19,748 bases of DNA from assembly GCF_937997595.1 (NCBI RefSeq), contig NZ_CALKTS010000081.1:1-19748 (forward strand). The letters are read 5' to 3'. The position numbers and the translations under genes were made by a program. The stretch's first letter is position 1. Every line of letters begins with the position of its first letter. Positions 7,634-17,054 of this stretch are shown one piece after another. The DNA comes from an uncultured Campylobacter sp. Its GTDB lineage: Bacteria; Campylobacterota; Campylobacteria; Campylobacterales; Campylobacteraceae. The notes beneath the pieces are model-generated. The model ran no database searches. It was given only the letters and a program-made list of their open reading frames with translations, and was not told the origin of the DNA.

Positions 7634-7639
7634 ATTATA
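7634..7639 (-). promoter_or_regulatory. -10 element of fdhF promoter
   Basis: The minus strand reads TATAAT about 60 bases upstream of the fdhF start, giving a leader of about 50 bases. A second TATAAT at 7697-7702 is an alternative with a longer leader. Confidence 0.5.
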
Positions 7640-7820
7640 TAAATTCTTACCTAAAATAAAATTGAAATTTTGCCTTAAGCTAAAAGAATTTTTTCAATTA
7701 TAATTAGGAGTAAGTTGGGGTAATTTAAGTAGCAATTTAAATTTTAAAATATACTTTAATACTGATATACTAGACTTTTAAAGCAAATAATCAACGAACT
7801 GGTTTAAAAAAGAAATTAGT

Positions 7821-7841
7821 TTTCAAATTTAAGCTTTGAAA
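7821..7841. repeat. Inverted repeat TTTCAAA-N7-TTTGAAA
   Basis: Perfect 7-bp arms, about 75 bases upstream of the hyf -10 box, where an activator could bind. No known regulator motif is recognised with confidence. Confidence 0.4.
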
Positions 7842-7869
7842 GCAAATTTATCAAATAAATTCCAAATAT

Positions 7870-7885
7870 CGTCAGATAAATGACG
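7870..7885. promoter_or_regulatory. Palindrome CGTCA-N6-TGACG upstream of hyf -10
   Basis: Perfect 5-bp arms with 6-base spacing end 21 bases before the -10 box, i.e. over the -35 region. The 5-6-5 layout is that of Crp-family sites (TGTGA-N6-TCACA), though the bases differ. It is followed by GAATTTTTTT, so a terminator hairpin is the competing reading. Confidence 0.4.
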
Positions 7886-7906
7886 GAATTTTTTTACGAA
7901 CTTAAA

Positions 7907-7912
7907 TATAAT
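7907..7912 (+). promoter_or_regulatory. -10 element of the hyf operon promoter
   Basis: A perfect TATAAT within an A/T-rich stretch, 56 bases before the first start codon at 7969. The ribosome site AAGGAGAAAGG precedes that start. Confidence 0.65.
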
Positions 7913-7968
7913 TACACCAAAATTTTTAGTAAAAAATTTTTAAAATTCCTTAAGTCAAGGAGAAAGGT

Positions 7969-8568
7969 ATGAAACAACATAAATTTGTAATCTGCGATTA
8001 CAAACGATGTATCGGTTGCACGACGTGCATGGCAGCCTGTTACTCAAGTGCCTACGAGCGCGGCAAGCTTGCTAAATCGCGACTTACCGTGCTTAGACAG
8101 GCTTACGGCGTTATGCCTACGCAGTGCAGGCAGTGCGATGACGGACCATGTGCAAATGTCTGCCCTACCGGTGCGCTTCGCTTCGATAATAACTATATCG
8201 AATTGCACGAAGAAATTTGCATCGGATGCAAGATGTGTACGCTCGCCTGTCCTTATGGCGCGATCAGCTCGAATGCCGAGCTTATGCCGTCAGTAAATTA
8301 TGCGGTCGAGCCGAAGTATTATCTCGAGATCGAAAGCCAAGCGGGCGCCAAAAGCACCGCCATCAAATGCGATCTATGCAATGGACGCGAGAACGGTCCT
8401 GCATGCGTCGAGGTTTGCCCAACTAGCGCTATCATTATGATAGATCCTAAAGAAGGTAAGCATAAATTGGGCTTTGCGATAGACTACGATGCGGCTAATG
8501 CTTTTGCAAAAGACGTGTTAAACGGCGAAATCAGTTGCGTCGCCAAAAAAGAAGGAGGCGCAAAATGA
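7969..8568 (+). CDS. hyfA: Electron-transfer ferredoxin subunit, HyfA/HycB-like
   Basis: A 199-aa polyferredoxin with four [4Fe-4S] sites: Cys14/17/20/24, Cys53/56/61/65, Cys84/87/90/94 and Cys134/137/146/150. In E. coli, HycB and HyfA carry electrons from FdhF to the hydrogenase small subunit, and this position at the head of the operon, divergent from fdhF, fits that job. There is no signal peptide or membrane segment, so it is a soluble cytoplasmic-side subunit. AAGGAGAAAGG precedes the ATG. Its stop overlaps the next start (ATGA). Relatives such as DmsB or NrfC share the four-cluster plan, but the context decides for the hydrogenlyase subunit. Confidence 0.92.
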   Translation: MKQHKFVICDYKRCIGCTTCMAACYSSAYERGKLAKSRLTVLRQAYGVMPTQCRQCDDGPCANVCPTGALRFDNNYIELHEEICIGCKMCTLACPYGAISSNAELMPSVNYAVEPKYYLEIESQAGAKSTAIKCDLCNGRENGPACVEVCPTSAIIMIDPKEGKHKLGFAIDYDAANAFAKDVLNGEISCVAKKEGGAK

Positions 8569-10538
8569 TAAGCGTCTATACTTTATTTATCGTCAGTGCA
8601 GTAATTAGTATCCTTTTATACTGCGCTCCAAAAACTGCCGTTAAGGTAGGATTTGGATTAGGTGCTATCAGCTGTTTTTATGCGATGTGTCATTTCGTAG
8701 CCAATATGGGCGTAAGCGATAGCTTCGTTTTGGGCGGCACTTTCTTATATGCGCCAAAATTTGCTTTAAGTCCGCTTGGGAATTTCTTCAGTTTCGTAGT
8801 CGTTTTTATAGGCTTTGCAAGCAGCGTTTACGGCATGAGCTACGCTGAGGAATATATCGGAAAGGCGAATATTGGCGTTTTTGCATGTTTATTTAATACC
8901 TTCATCTTATCTATGCTTTTAGTCATCAGCGCAGATAATGTATTTTGCTTCGCTGTTTTATGGGAGCTTATGACGCTAATCTCGTCATTTCTAATCATAG
9001 TAAACGATGGCAAAGGCACGCTCAAAGCTGTTATGGTATATCTAGGTATAGCGCAGATCGGTGCATTTTGTATAACCTGTGGATTACTCATCATTGCAAA
9101 CTACGCAGGAAGCTTCGAATTTGCGGAGTGGGGAAAAGTAAATATGCCGATGGGCGCTTCCGTAGCAGCATTCATCTTGTTTTTGGTCGGCTTCGGCTCA
9201 AAAGCTGGAATGTGGCCTTTCCACGTCTGGCTACCGCAAGCTCACCCTGCGGCTCCATCAAATGTCTCTGCGCTAATGAGCGGCGTTATGATTAAAGTAG
9301 CGCTCTTTACCCTTGTTAAATTTACGCTATTTTTGCCGCTAAGCATCTATTTTGGGCTTGCAGTTTTGATCCTAGGAGCAGCCAGCTCGCTTTTTGGCGT
9401 TTTATACGCGTTGTGCCAGCACGACTTTAAAGCGCTTCTTGCGTATCACTCGGTTGAAAATATCGGCATTATCCTACTAGGTCTTGGCACCGGAATTTAC
9501 GGCGTCGCAGCAGGCAATGTAACACTAGCCGCAGTCGGATTTTTAGCAGGCTGCTACCACGTAGTAAATCACGCGATATTCAAAGGCTTGCTATTCTTAT
9601 GTGCAGGCTCTGTAATCCACGCTACTCATACGCAAAATATGGACGTGCTAGGAGGGCTAGCTAAAAAAATGCCTCTAACTGCTGTTGGTATGTTTATCGG
9701 TATCATGGGTATCGCAGCGCTTCCTCCGGTAAACGGCTTCGTTTCAGAGTGGTTTACCTATCAAGGAATGCTTCAAGGTGCTAAGGAAAGCGGAATTTTC
9801 ATTAGATATGCCTTCTCTTTAGCAGTGGTCGCTCTTGCACTCACCGGCGTTTTGGTCGGTATGCACCTTAAGCTTTATGCAGTAATCTTCGCAGGAACCC
9901 CAAGAGATGAAAAAATTTGGGAAAATGCAAAAGAAAGCCCATTAGGAATGGTTTTAGGAATGATCATTTTGATGATAGGCTGCGTGGGATTTGGTGTAGG
10001 CGCACACTTTATAGTCGATTACATCATGCAGGCGGTAAATTCTATCACTTCCAATAGCGGGTATGTTGCAAGCCTAGGCGCTTCGTCAATCACTTCACCT
10101 TTGGGAAGTATCGTTTCAACTCCTCTTATTGCAGTGATTTTGTGTTCTACAATGCTGCTTCCGTTTATCATCCTAGCGGTTATGAAAGCAAATCGTGACA
10201 AACCTCGCGAGACAGATCCTTGGGCGTGCGGCTTTAAATATAGCCCTCGCATGCAGATAACTGGCGGTCCTTTTACCGGCGATTTAAGAAAGATTATGGA
10301 CTGGTTATTTAGAGGTCATAAACGCAGAATAGAGCAAAACGGCTACTTCGGACCGATCGAGTATCACAACCACCCACAAGACATTTGGTGGACGATGATT
10401 TATCAACCGGTAATCGATTGGAGTAAGAAGATCGCCGATAAGATAGGAATTATTCAAAGCGGCTATGCAAATTTATATACGCTTTACATCCTAATCTATC
10501 TTTGCGCGATACTGGGCGTCGGATATTTCTTGATCTAG
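8565..10538 (+). CDS. hyfB: Formate hydrogenlyase membrane subunit HyfB (NuoL/antiporter-like)
   Basis: A 657-aa polytopic membrane protein similar in length to E. coli HyfB (672 aa) and HycC. The start at 8565 has GAAGGAGG in front and overlaps the hyfA stop by 4 bases; an in-frame start 10 codons earlier would add only a highly basic stretch from inside hyfA. Antiporter-family features are visible: Glu134 in FAVLWELMTL, Lys213 in FGSKAGMWPFHVWLPQAHP, Lys244 in LMSGVMIK, and HDFKALLAYHSVENIGI in the next segment. The protein ends with a long lateral region and a last membrane helix. In complex-I relatives these charged residues line the proton path; ion pumping here is inferred. Confidence 0.93.
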   Translation: MISVYTLFIVSAVISILLYCAPKTAVKVGFGLGAISCFYAMCHFVANMGVSDSFVLGGTFLYAPKFALSPLGNFFSFVVVFIGFASSVYGMSYAEEYIGKANIGVFACLFNTFILSMLLVISADNVFCFAVLWELMTLISSFLIIVNDGKGTLKAVMVYLGIAQIGAFCITCGLLIIANYAGSFEFAEWGKVNMPMGASVAAFILFLVGFGSKAGMWPFHVWLPQAHPAAPSNVSALMSGVMIKVALFTLVKFTLFLPLSIYFGLAVLILGAASSLFGVLYALCQHDFKALLAYHSVENIGIILLGLGTGIYGVAAGNVTLAAVGFLAGCYHVVNHAIFKGLLFLCAGSVIHATHTQNMDVLGGLAKKMPLTAVGMFIGIMGIAALPPVNGFVSEWFTYQGMLQGAKESGIFIRYAFSLAVVALALTGVLVGMHLKLYAVIFAGTPRDEKIWENAKESPLGMVLGMIILMIGCVGFGVGAHFIVDYIMQAVNSITSNSGYVASLGASSITSPLGSIVSTPLIAVILCSTMLLPFIILAVMKANRDKPRETDPWACGFKYSPRMQITGGPFTGDLRKIMDWLFRGHKRRIEQNGYFGPIEYHNHPQDIWWTMIYQPVIDWSKKIADKIGIIQSGYANLYTLYILIYLCAILGVGYFLI

Positions 10539-10548
10539 GAGGTTTAAG

Positions 10549-11487
10549 ATGCAGACTATACAAACTATATTTTTAATGATATTTCAAGTCGCGGTTATCG
10601 TCCTAGTCGCTCCACTCTTCGACGGTATGGCGAGAAAACTTCGAGCCAAGCTTCAGTCGAAACAAGGAAGCGATTTTTTCCAGACTTACCGCGATATTAT
10701 TAAGCTTTTTAAGCGCGGCAGAACCGTTCCTGCGTGCAGCCACTGGGTATTTAGGTGGGCGCCGTTTTTCCTTTTCGCTACTTCGGCAGCGATTTTGGCG
10801 GCTATTCCTATTACATACAGCGATCCAACCACCGATAAAATTTTCGGAGCATATTCGGATATTTTCGTTATCCTATATCTAGGCGCGCTTTTGCGCTTCG
10901 TATTCGGTGCGGCTTCGATAGATAGCGGTAACCCTTTTGCGGCAACCGGCGGTGGACGCGAGCAGATGCTTGCCGTTTTTGTCGAACCTGTGATGATGAT
11001 GTGCCTAATCGTAGTAATGATGGCTGCGGGAACTTCAAATTTAGTTGAGATTCAGGGGATGGTACGCAGCGGTCAGATCGGCTATCAAATTCCAAGCTTT
11101 GCCGTCGCCTCGATTGCATTTTTATGGTGTATGTATGTCGAGACCGGCAGAAAGCCATTTGATCTTGCCGAAGCCGAGCAAGAGCTTCAAGAAGGTCTAC
11201 TTGGCGAATATGCAGGCAGCGATCTAGGCTTAGTGCAAGCGGCGCTTATTTTGAAGCAATTTGCGATGATCGGATTATTCCTAACGATATTTGAGCCGTG
11301 GAATTTTAGCAATCCGCTTTTAGCAATCATAATCTTTGTGCTAAAAACCGGCGTATTTTACGTAGCAGCCGTTTTCATCGACAACTTTGGACCGCGCTTT
11401 AGAATGACTTCGAGCATGCGCAAAATTTCATGCGGTGCTCTTGCCATCGCTTTTGCGGCATTAACGCTTTACGTAGTAGGATTTTAA
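10549..11487 (+). CDS. hyfC: Formate hydrogenlyase membrane subunit HyfC (NuoH-like)
   Basis: A 312-aa membrane protein of the HycD/HyfC/NuoH family (E. coli HyfC 315 aa). Visible features are the amphipathic basic N-terminal segment with QTYRDIIKLFKRG and the acidic cytoplasmic loop ETGRKPFDLAEAEQELQEG, the hallmark that contacts the hydrogenase small and large subunits. About eight hydrophobic segments are present. TAGGAGGTTTAAG precedes the ATG and the gap from hyfB is 10 bases. It anchors the soluble hydrogenase arm to the membrane. No odd features were seen. Confidence 0.94.
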   Translation: MQTIQTIFLMIFQVAVIVLVAPLFDGMARKLRAKLQSKQGSDFFQTYRDIIKLFKRGRTVPACSHWVFRWAPFFLFATSAAILAAIPITYSDPTTDKIFGAYSDIFVILYLGALLRFVFGAASIDSGNPFAATGGGREQMLAVFVEPVMMMCLIVVMMAAGTSNLVEIQGMVRSGQIGYQIPSFAVASIAFLWCMYVETGRKPFDLAEAEQELQEGLLGEYAGSDLGLVQAALILKQFAMIGLFLTIFEPWNFSNPLLAIIIFVLKTGVFYVAAVFIDNFGPRFRMTSSMRKISCGALAIAFAALTLYVVGF

Positions 11488-11488
11488 G

Positions 11489-12133
11489 ATGAATAGTATC
11501 GATATTTTAGCAATTTGTATGATCGTAACGTCACTCGCGGTATTCGGACTTAGAAATTTAAAACTTTCGATCGGAATTTACGCGATTCAGACGCTATTTT
11601 TGGTAAGCATATTTTTTATGCTGTATTCTAACTTCAATGCGCCGCAGCTTAGAATTTGGGCGATAGTGGCGTTTTTTACGAAGGTTATTTTCGTGCCAGG
11701 AATTTTATTTTGGCTAGTTAAAAAGCTGGATGTGATCAGCGAGGATGAGCCGGTAGGCGGCTTTTTCGTAAGCCCCGTTATTGCGATGGGATTTTCGCTA
11801 GCGATTGCGATGACAATCAATCCGATCTTGCTTAAATTCTCTCTTATTCAAGAAAGAATCGTTCTAATAGCGGCGGTAACCGTATTTATGATGGGAATTT
11901 TTGGCTTCATGCTAAGAAATTCTTTCATCAAGCAAATTCTAGCCTACTGCCTCTTTGAAAACGGCATCCACCTAAGCCTTGCACTTATGGCTTACAACTC
12001 TCACGAGCTAGTCGAGCTTGGAATTTTAACCGATGCAATCTTTGCGGTTATTATTATGAGCATTTTGGCGGTTAGATTTTACAAAGCTTATGACGGGCTT
12101 GATACGTCTAAAGCTTCGAATTTAAGGGGTTAA
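11489..12133 (+). CDS. hyfE: Hydrogenase-4 membrane subunit HyfE
   Basis: A 214-aa hydrophobic protein matching HyfE of E. coli (216 aa) in size and place. It has about seven membrane helices; the C-terminal half with KQILAYCLFENGIHLSLALM resembles NuoK, carrying a membrane Glu. The gap from hyfC is one base and the stop overlaps the next start by one base. HyfE is found in hydrogenase-4 type complexes but not in E. coli hydrogenase-3, so its presence marks this as a Hyf-type complex. In the E. coli order hyfD would lie just before it, and here it does not. Confidence 0.9.
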   Translation: MNSIDILAICMIVTSLAVFGLRNLKLSIGIYAIQTLFLVSIFFMLYSNFNAPQLRIWAIVAFFTKVIFVPGILFWLVKKLDVISEDEPVGGFFVSPVIAMGFSLAIAMTINPILLKFSLIQERIVLIAAVTVFMMGIFGFMLRNSFIKQILAYCLFENGIHLSLALMAYNSHELVELGILTDAIFAVIIMSILAVRFYKAYDGLDTSKASNLRG

Positions 12134-13617
12134 TGATGAATAGTTTAGCTTTTATATTAATTTTTCCGTTGCTCGGAGCGCTGATATTATTCTTATGCCC
12201 TAAGAATTTCAAGCTCCTAAGCTCGCTACACGTTTTGATTTCTGCGGTTACATCCGCAGGGCTACTCTGTAACGTAGGCAAGCTTATCAGCGGCAACTTT
12301 GAGGCTTTTTACGCATACGATAAATTCCTATTCCTAGATAGCCTAGGCTGCGTATTTTTAGTGCTAATCGCCGTAACGGGCTTTTTGGTAAATTTATACT
12401 CCACCACCTATATGAAATGGGAGATACAGGGCGGTCATCTGGATCTTAGCGATCTTAGAAAATACTACGCGCTCTGCCACGTTTTCGTTTTTACGATGAC
12501 GCTTAGCGTGATCTGCAATAACGTCGCGTTTATGTGGGCTGCGGTAGAGGCTACTACGTTAGCATCGGTATTTTTGGTCGCTATTCACAAAGATAAAAAA
12601 TCCACCGAGAGCGGTTACAAATATATCGTTATCTGCTCGATCGGCTTAGCGTTTGCGCTTTATGCGACCGTTTTACTATATGCGGCTACATTCAAAATCA
12701 CGGGCGATGGCGAGGCTTCGATGCTTTGGACTAGCATTATGGATCACGCCAAAGGCTTAAACAAAGATGCCGCTAAGCTTATCTTTATATTCGCTCTAAT
12801 AGGCTTTGGAACCAAAGCAGGACTTGCTCCTACTCACACTTGGCTTCCTGACGTTCACGCAGAAGGTCCGGCTCCGATTTCGGCACTACTTTCGGGTGTG
12901 CTTTTAAAATGTGCGATGCTAGCGATATTTAGATATTACGCGGTAACCGCCGAAGCGGTAGGGCCAGACTTCGTTAAGCACGTGATGCTGATCTCGGGCA
13001 CGATCACGCTATTTATAGCTGGAATTTTCCTTGTTCGTCAGCACGACGTGAAAAGGATGTTTGCTTACCACTCGGTCGTTCATATGGGTGTAATTGCATT
13101 TGCGCTAGGTATCGGCGGATATTTTGGCTTGCTTGCCGCAATCTTTCACTGCTTAGCTCACAGCTTTACCAAGGCTCTTGCATTCTGCTCTACCGGTAAT
13201 ATCGCTAGAATTTACGGTCACAAAGATATGACTAGAATGGGCGGTATGGTAAAAATCGCTCCGCTTACTACGATAATGTTTGGTGCTGCGGTTTGCTCGC
13301 TCGTAGGCGTTCCTGCGTTTGCGATCTTTGTAAGCGAATTTAACGTTTTCAAAGGCGCGATAGCCAGCGGTCAATACATAGCCGTAGCATTATTTGCGAT
13401 CGCGCTCGTAATTATTTTCATTGCGGACTTCGCGCACTTTAATCTAGCGAGCTTCGGTACGCCTAAAGGTGAAGTGGTTTATGCTAAAGAGATGAGCTTG
13501 TTTGAAAATTTACCGCTAATCTTGCTTTGCGCTTTAGTGATAATTTTCGGCGTATGGCACGTAGGTGATTTTTGGATGCTCGTCGAAAACGGCGTTAGAA
13601 TAATGATGAGAGGTTAA
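12133..13617 (+). CDS. hyfF: Hydrogenase-4 membrane subunit HyfF (antiporter-like)
   Basis: A 494-aa antiporter-type membrane subunit (E. coli HyfF 526 aa). Conserved charged residues are Glu139 in AAVEATTLAS, Lys228 in FGTKAGLAPTHTWLPDVHAEGPAP and Lys259 in LLSGVLLK, followed by RQHDVKRMFAYHSVVHMG. The THTWLPDVHAEGPAP form separates it from HyfB. About 14 membrane helices are seen. Two ATG codons (12133, 12136) both fit the weak AAGGGG site; the first is listed. It belongs to the same protein superfamily as HyfB and NuoL/M/N and could be an ion-translocating module. Confidence 0.93.
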   Translation: MMNSLAFILIFPLLGALILFLCPKNFKLLSSLHVLISAVTSAGLLCNVGKLISGNFEAFYAYDKFLFLDSLGCVFLVLIAVTGFLVNLYSTTYMKWEIQGGHLDLSDLRKYYALCHVFVFTMTLSVICNNVAFMWAAVEATTLASVFLVAIHKDKKSTESGYKYIVICSIGLAFALYATVLLYAATFKITGDGEASMLWTSIMDHAKGLNKDAAKLIFIFALIGFGTKAGLAPTHTWLPDVHAEGPAPISALLSGVLLKCAMLAIFRYYAVTAEAVGPDFVKHVMLISGTITLFIAGIFLVRQHDVKRMFAYHSVVHMGVIAFALGIGGYFGLLAAIFHCLAHSFTKALAFCSTGNIARIYGHKDMTRMGGMVKIAPLTTIMFGAAVCSLVGVPAFAIFVSEFNVFKGAIASGQYIAVALFAIALVIIFIADFAHFNLASFGTPKGEVVYAKEMSLFENLPLILLCALVIIFGVWHVGDFWMLVENGVRIMMRG

Positions 13618-13619
13618 AA

Positions 13620-15356
13620 ATGAGAGGCGATAAATTTATAGAAATTTTAAAGACCAAAGTCAAGGTCTTAGAAGTTACCCGCCAAGCCGAGGATCAAATC
13701 ACCGTTTTAGTGGATAGAAATGATCTGCCGCTTGCGGTTAAGACGCTATATTATGACATCGGCGGTTTTATCAGCACGATGATCCCTAACGATGAGCGCG
13801 AGCTAAACGGAAATTTCGCGCTTTACTATGCGATATCTATGGAAGGTGGCAAAATGACCGAAGCGGAGGATTTCGCCGCAGAGGATAAATGCTTCATCAC
13901 CGTTAGGACGCTAATTCCTGGATCGGATCCGACATTCCCGTCGGTTACTCCTTTAGTACCTGCTTGCGTATGGTACGAAAGAGAAGCTTTCGACATGTTC
14001 GGCTTAATCGCCGAAGGCTTGCCTGATAAACGTCGTTTGGTGTTAAGCGACGATTGGCCCGATGGGCTTCATCCGCTTCGCAAAGACGCAATGGACTATC
14101 GCTATAGGCCCGATCCTGTAGATCATAAAGACGAGCCCAATGCAGAGTTTTTATTTCCTAGCGGTGATGGAGTAGTAGATGTTCCGCTTGGACCTCTTCA
14201 CGTAACGAGCGATGAGCCGGGACACTTTAGACTATTTTGCGACGGCGATGAGATTATCGATGCAGACTACCGCTTGTTTTATCAACACCGCGGTATGGAG
14301 AAGCTAGCTGAAAACCGAATGAATTACGATCAGATGGGCTACCTTGCAGAGCGCGTCTGCGGAATTTGCGGCTACGCTCACGCGATTGCGTGTATTGAAG
14401 CAGCAGAGAAAGCTATCAAGCTTGAAATTCCGCTTCGTGCGCAAGCTATCCGCGTCATCTGCCTTGAGATCGAGCGCCTTCACAGCCATCTTTTAAATAT
14501 CGGTCTAGCCTGCGAGGTAACGGGTAACTATAACGCCTTTATGCATATCTTTAGGGTGCGCGAATACTCCATGGAGCTAGCTCAGCTCGTAACCGGCGGC
14601 CGCAAGACCTACGGCAATGTCATTATGGGCGGACTTCGCCGTGATATGACCGATAATGAAATTCGCAAGAGCATCGAGATCATCAACAAGCTCGACGTTC
14701 AAATTTCAGAAATTTGGGACGCTGTTATGGAGGATAAACGCCAAATCGGTCGCTGGAAAGGCGTAGGCGTATTAGATCGCAAAGTAGCGCGTGATTTTAG
14801 CCCGGTAGGTCCAAATATGAGAGCTTCCGGTTTTAAACGCGACAACCGCTACGATCATCCTTACGATTTCTTCAACAAGATAGAATTCGAAGTAGCCGTA
14901 GAGCACGGTGGCGATGTATTCAGTCGCGAAGTCGTAAGATATAAAGAGCTCAAACAATCGATCCACATCATCAGGCAGTGCTTGCATCAAATGCCGCAAA
15001 CTCCGATAATGATCGATCCACAGACTATGATCAGACCGGAAAACTACGCTTTAGGTCACGACGAAGCACCGCGCGGCGAAAATGTCCACTGGATCATGCA
15101 AGGAAACGCTCAGAAGGTTTACCGCTGGAGATGTCGCGCCGCTACGTATAACAACTGGCCGAGCTTGCGATTTCAATTCCGCGGAAATAACATCTCCGAT
15201 GCGGCGCTAATCGTATGCTCGATGGATCCGTGCTACTCATGCACCGAGCGCGTAACTTTAGTCGATATTAATAGCGGAAAGAGTAAAATTCTAACCGAAA
15301 AAGACCTTAAGAAATTTTGCCAAGACGGCAAGGTTAGCAAAAAGGATTTAAGATGA
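13620..15356 (+). CDS. hyfG: [NiFe]-hydrogenase large subunit HyfG/HycE-like
   Basis: A 578-aa fusion of a NuoC-like domain (about 1-165) and a NuoD/hydrogenase large-subunit domain, as in HycE and HyfG. All four nickel ligands are present: Cys247 and Cys250 in RVCGIC with His254 nearby, and Cys538 and Cys541 in DPCYSCTER near the end. These motifs are absent in true NuoCD, so it is a catalytic hydrogenase. After DPCYSCTER the protein carries a 34-residue tail (from VTLVD to KKDLR), matching the peptide that HycI cuts off HycE after the Arg; the protease gene lies downstream. Proton reduction (or H2 oxidation) takes place here on the cytoplasmic side. GAGAGG precedes the ATG. Confidence 0.96.
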   Translation: MRGDKFIEILKTKVKVLEVTRQAEDQITVLVDRNDLPLAVKTLYYDIGGFISTMIPNDERELNGNFALYYAISMEGGKMTEAEDFAAEDKCFITVRTLIPGSDPTFPSVTPLVPACVWYEREAFDMFGLIAEGLPDKRRLVLSDDWPDGLHPLRKDAMDYRYRPDPVDHKDEPNAEFLFPSGDGVVDVPLGPLHVTSDEPGHFRLFCDGDEIIDADYRLFYQHRGMEKLAENRMNYDQMGYLAERVCGICGYAHAIACIEAAEKAIKLEIPLRAQAIRVICLEIERLHSHLLNIGLACEVTGNYNAFMHIFRVREYSMELAQLVTGGRKTYGNVIMGGLRRDMTDNEIRKSIEIINKLDVQISEIWDAVMEDKRQIGRWKGVGVLDRKVARDFSPVGPNMRASGFKRDNRYDHPYDFFNKIEFEVAVEHGGDVFSREVVRYKELKQSIHIIRQCLHQMPQTPIMIDPQTMIRPENYALGHDEAPRGENVHWIMQGNAQKVYRWRCRAATYNNWPSLRFQFRGNNISDAALIVCSMDPCYSCTERVTLVDINSGKSKILTEKDLKKFCQDGKVSKKDLR

Positions 15357-15888
15357 TGAAATTATTCGACATTACCGAAAAATATGGTAAGGCGACCTAT
15401 GCTTATCCGTTTGAGCCATACATCGTGCCCGAGAATTTTCGCGGGCAGCCTGAATACACCTATGAGCTTTGCATAGGCTGTGCTGCGTGCGGAATCGCCT
15501 GCCCATCCAATGCGATTGAGCTTAAGATGAACGAAGCCCAAACTAAACTAATTTGGGAATTTGACTGCGGGCGCTGCATATTTTGCGGTCGCTGCGACGA
15601 GGTATGCCCTACGGGAGCGGTAAGGCTAGGCAATAGCTTTGAGCTAGCGGTAAAATTTGATAAAAGCGCGCTTATCCAACACGGCGAGCTTGAGATGGAA
15701 AAATGCAGCTGCTGCGGCAAGCCGATGACCCCAAAAAGGCTCATCAATTACACGCTAGAAAAGCTAAGTACTGCAAATTTGCTCCCAGGCAGATTAGAAG
15801 AAGCTAAAAAATATCTCTATATCTGTCCTGAATGCAAAAAAGCTCAAGCGGTCGAAAGAGTGACCAAAGGTATAGAGGAGGCAATAAA

Positions 15889-15892
<4 letters not shown>
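15353..15892 (+). CDS. hyfH: Ferredoxin-type subunit HyfH/HycF-like
   Basis: A 179-aa protein with two [4Fe-4S] motifs, Cys40/43/46/50 and Cys75/78/81/85, of the NuoI/HycF type (E. coli HyfH 181 aa). The C-terminal third adds two CxxC pairs, Cys118/121 and Cys158/161, which look like a small zinc-ribbon-type site; metal identity is inferred. It overlaps hyfG by 4 bases and hyfI by 4 bases. It passes electrons between the HyfA ferredoxin and the small subunit. A second ATG at 15356 is a possible alternative start. Confidence 0.93.
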
Positions 15893-16709
<817 letters not shown>

Positions 16710-16713
<4 letters not shown>

Positions 16714-17054
16714 TTGAGGTTTTTAAGCTTACAAAGCGGCATATGGACGAAAACGAAAATTTACCTAAAGAGCTAAAGGATATCAAGGTTTTTTCCACCT
16801 GCGTCGGTCACGGCGTAGGTACGATAGATTTTAGCGAAAAGGTACTTGAGATCAGTGATGAAGAATTTAAACGCATCATCGAAAACTCGGGCGACTACGT
16901 TAAATTTAAGATCGGTAACCTAAGCAAGTATTTCGAGATTGAAATTTTTGCTGAGCACGCAGCTAAGCTAATCCCTCAGCTTTGCGAATGTGAGCTTAAA
17001 GATCTGCTAAAAAATATGCGCGAAGGATACTTCGTGCTAAGGAAGGATTTTTGA
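16710..17054 (+). CDS. hyfJ: HycH/HyfJ-like hydrogenase assembly protein
   Basis: A 114-aa protein resembling HycH/HyfJ of E. coli (about 136 aa), notably the segment around STCVGHGVGTIDFSEKVLEI, like the family's IGHHLGVIDCLKTVL. HycH helps mature the large subunit, acting as a precursor-specific chaperone. The protein is soluble, without membrane segments. The start overlaps the hyfI stop by 4 bases and the stop overlaps the hycI start by one base. Similarity is modest, so the call rests partly on position between hyfI and hycI. Confidence 0.8.

Larger units (their letters stand above)
7575..7968. other. Divergent control region between fdhF and the hyf operon
   Basis: A 394-base A/T-rich region without genes. 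It holds -10 elements facing both ways (7634-7639 and 7907-7912), an imperfect palindrome in the fdhF leader around CATATATG (7606-7626), a perfect inverted repeat TTTCAAA-N7-TTTGAAA (7821-7841) and CGTCA-N6-TGACG (7870-7885). A second minus-strand TATAAT occurs at 7697-7702. No sigma-54 promoter was found. Confidence 0.65.

Noticed and set aside
7719..7733. Possible sigma-54 promoter (GG...GC) upstream of hyfA
   Set aside because: The GG-GC spacing is 11 rather than 10 bases and the TGGCAC/TTGC context is missing.
13620..15356. Operon as respiratory complex I (nuoCD and neighbours)
   Set aside because: The large subunit has all four Ni-ligand cysteines, and a HycI protease and a formate channel are in the operon; NuoCD lacks the CxxC pairs.
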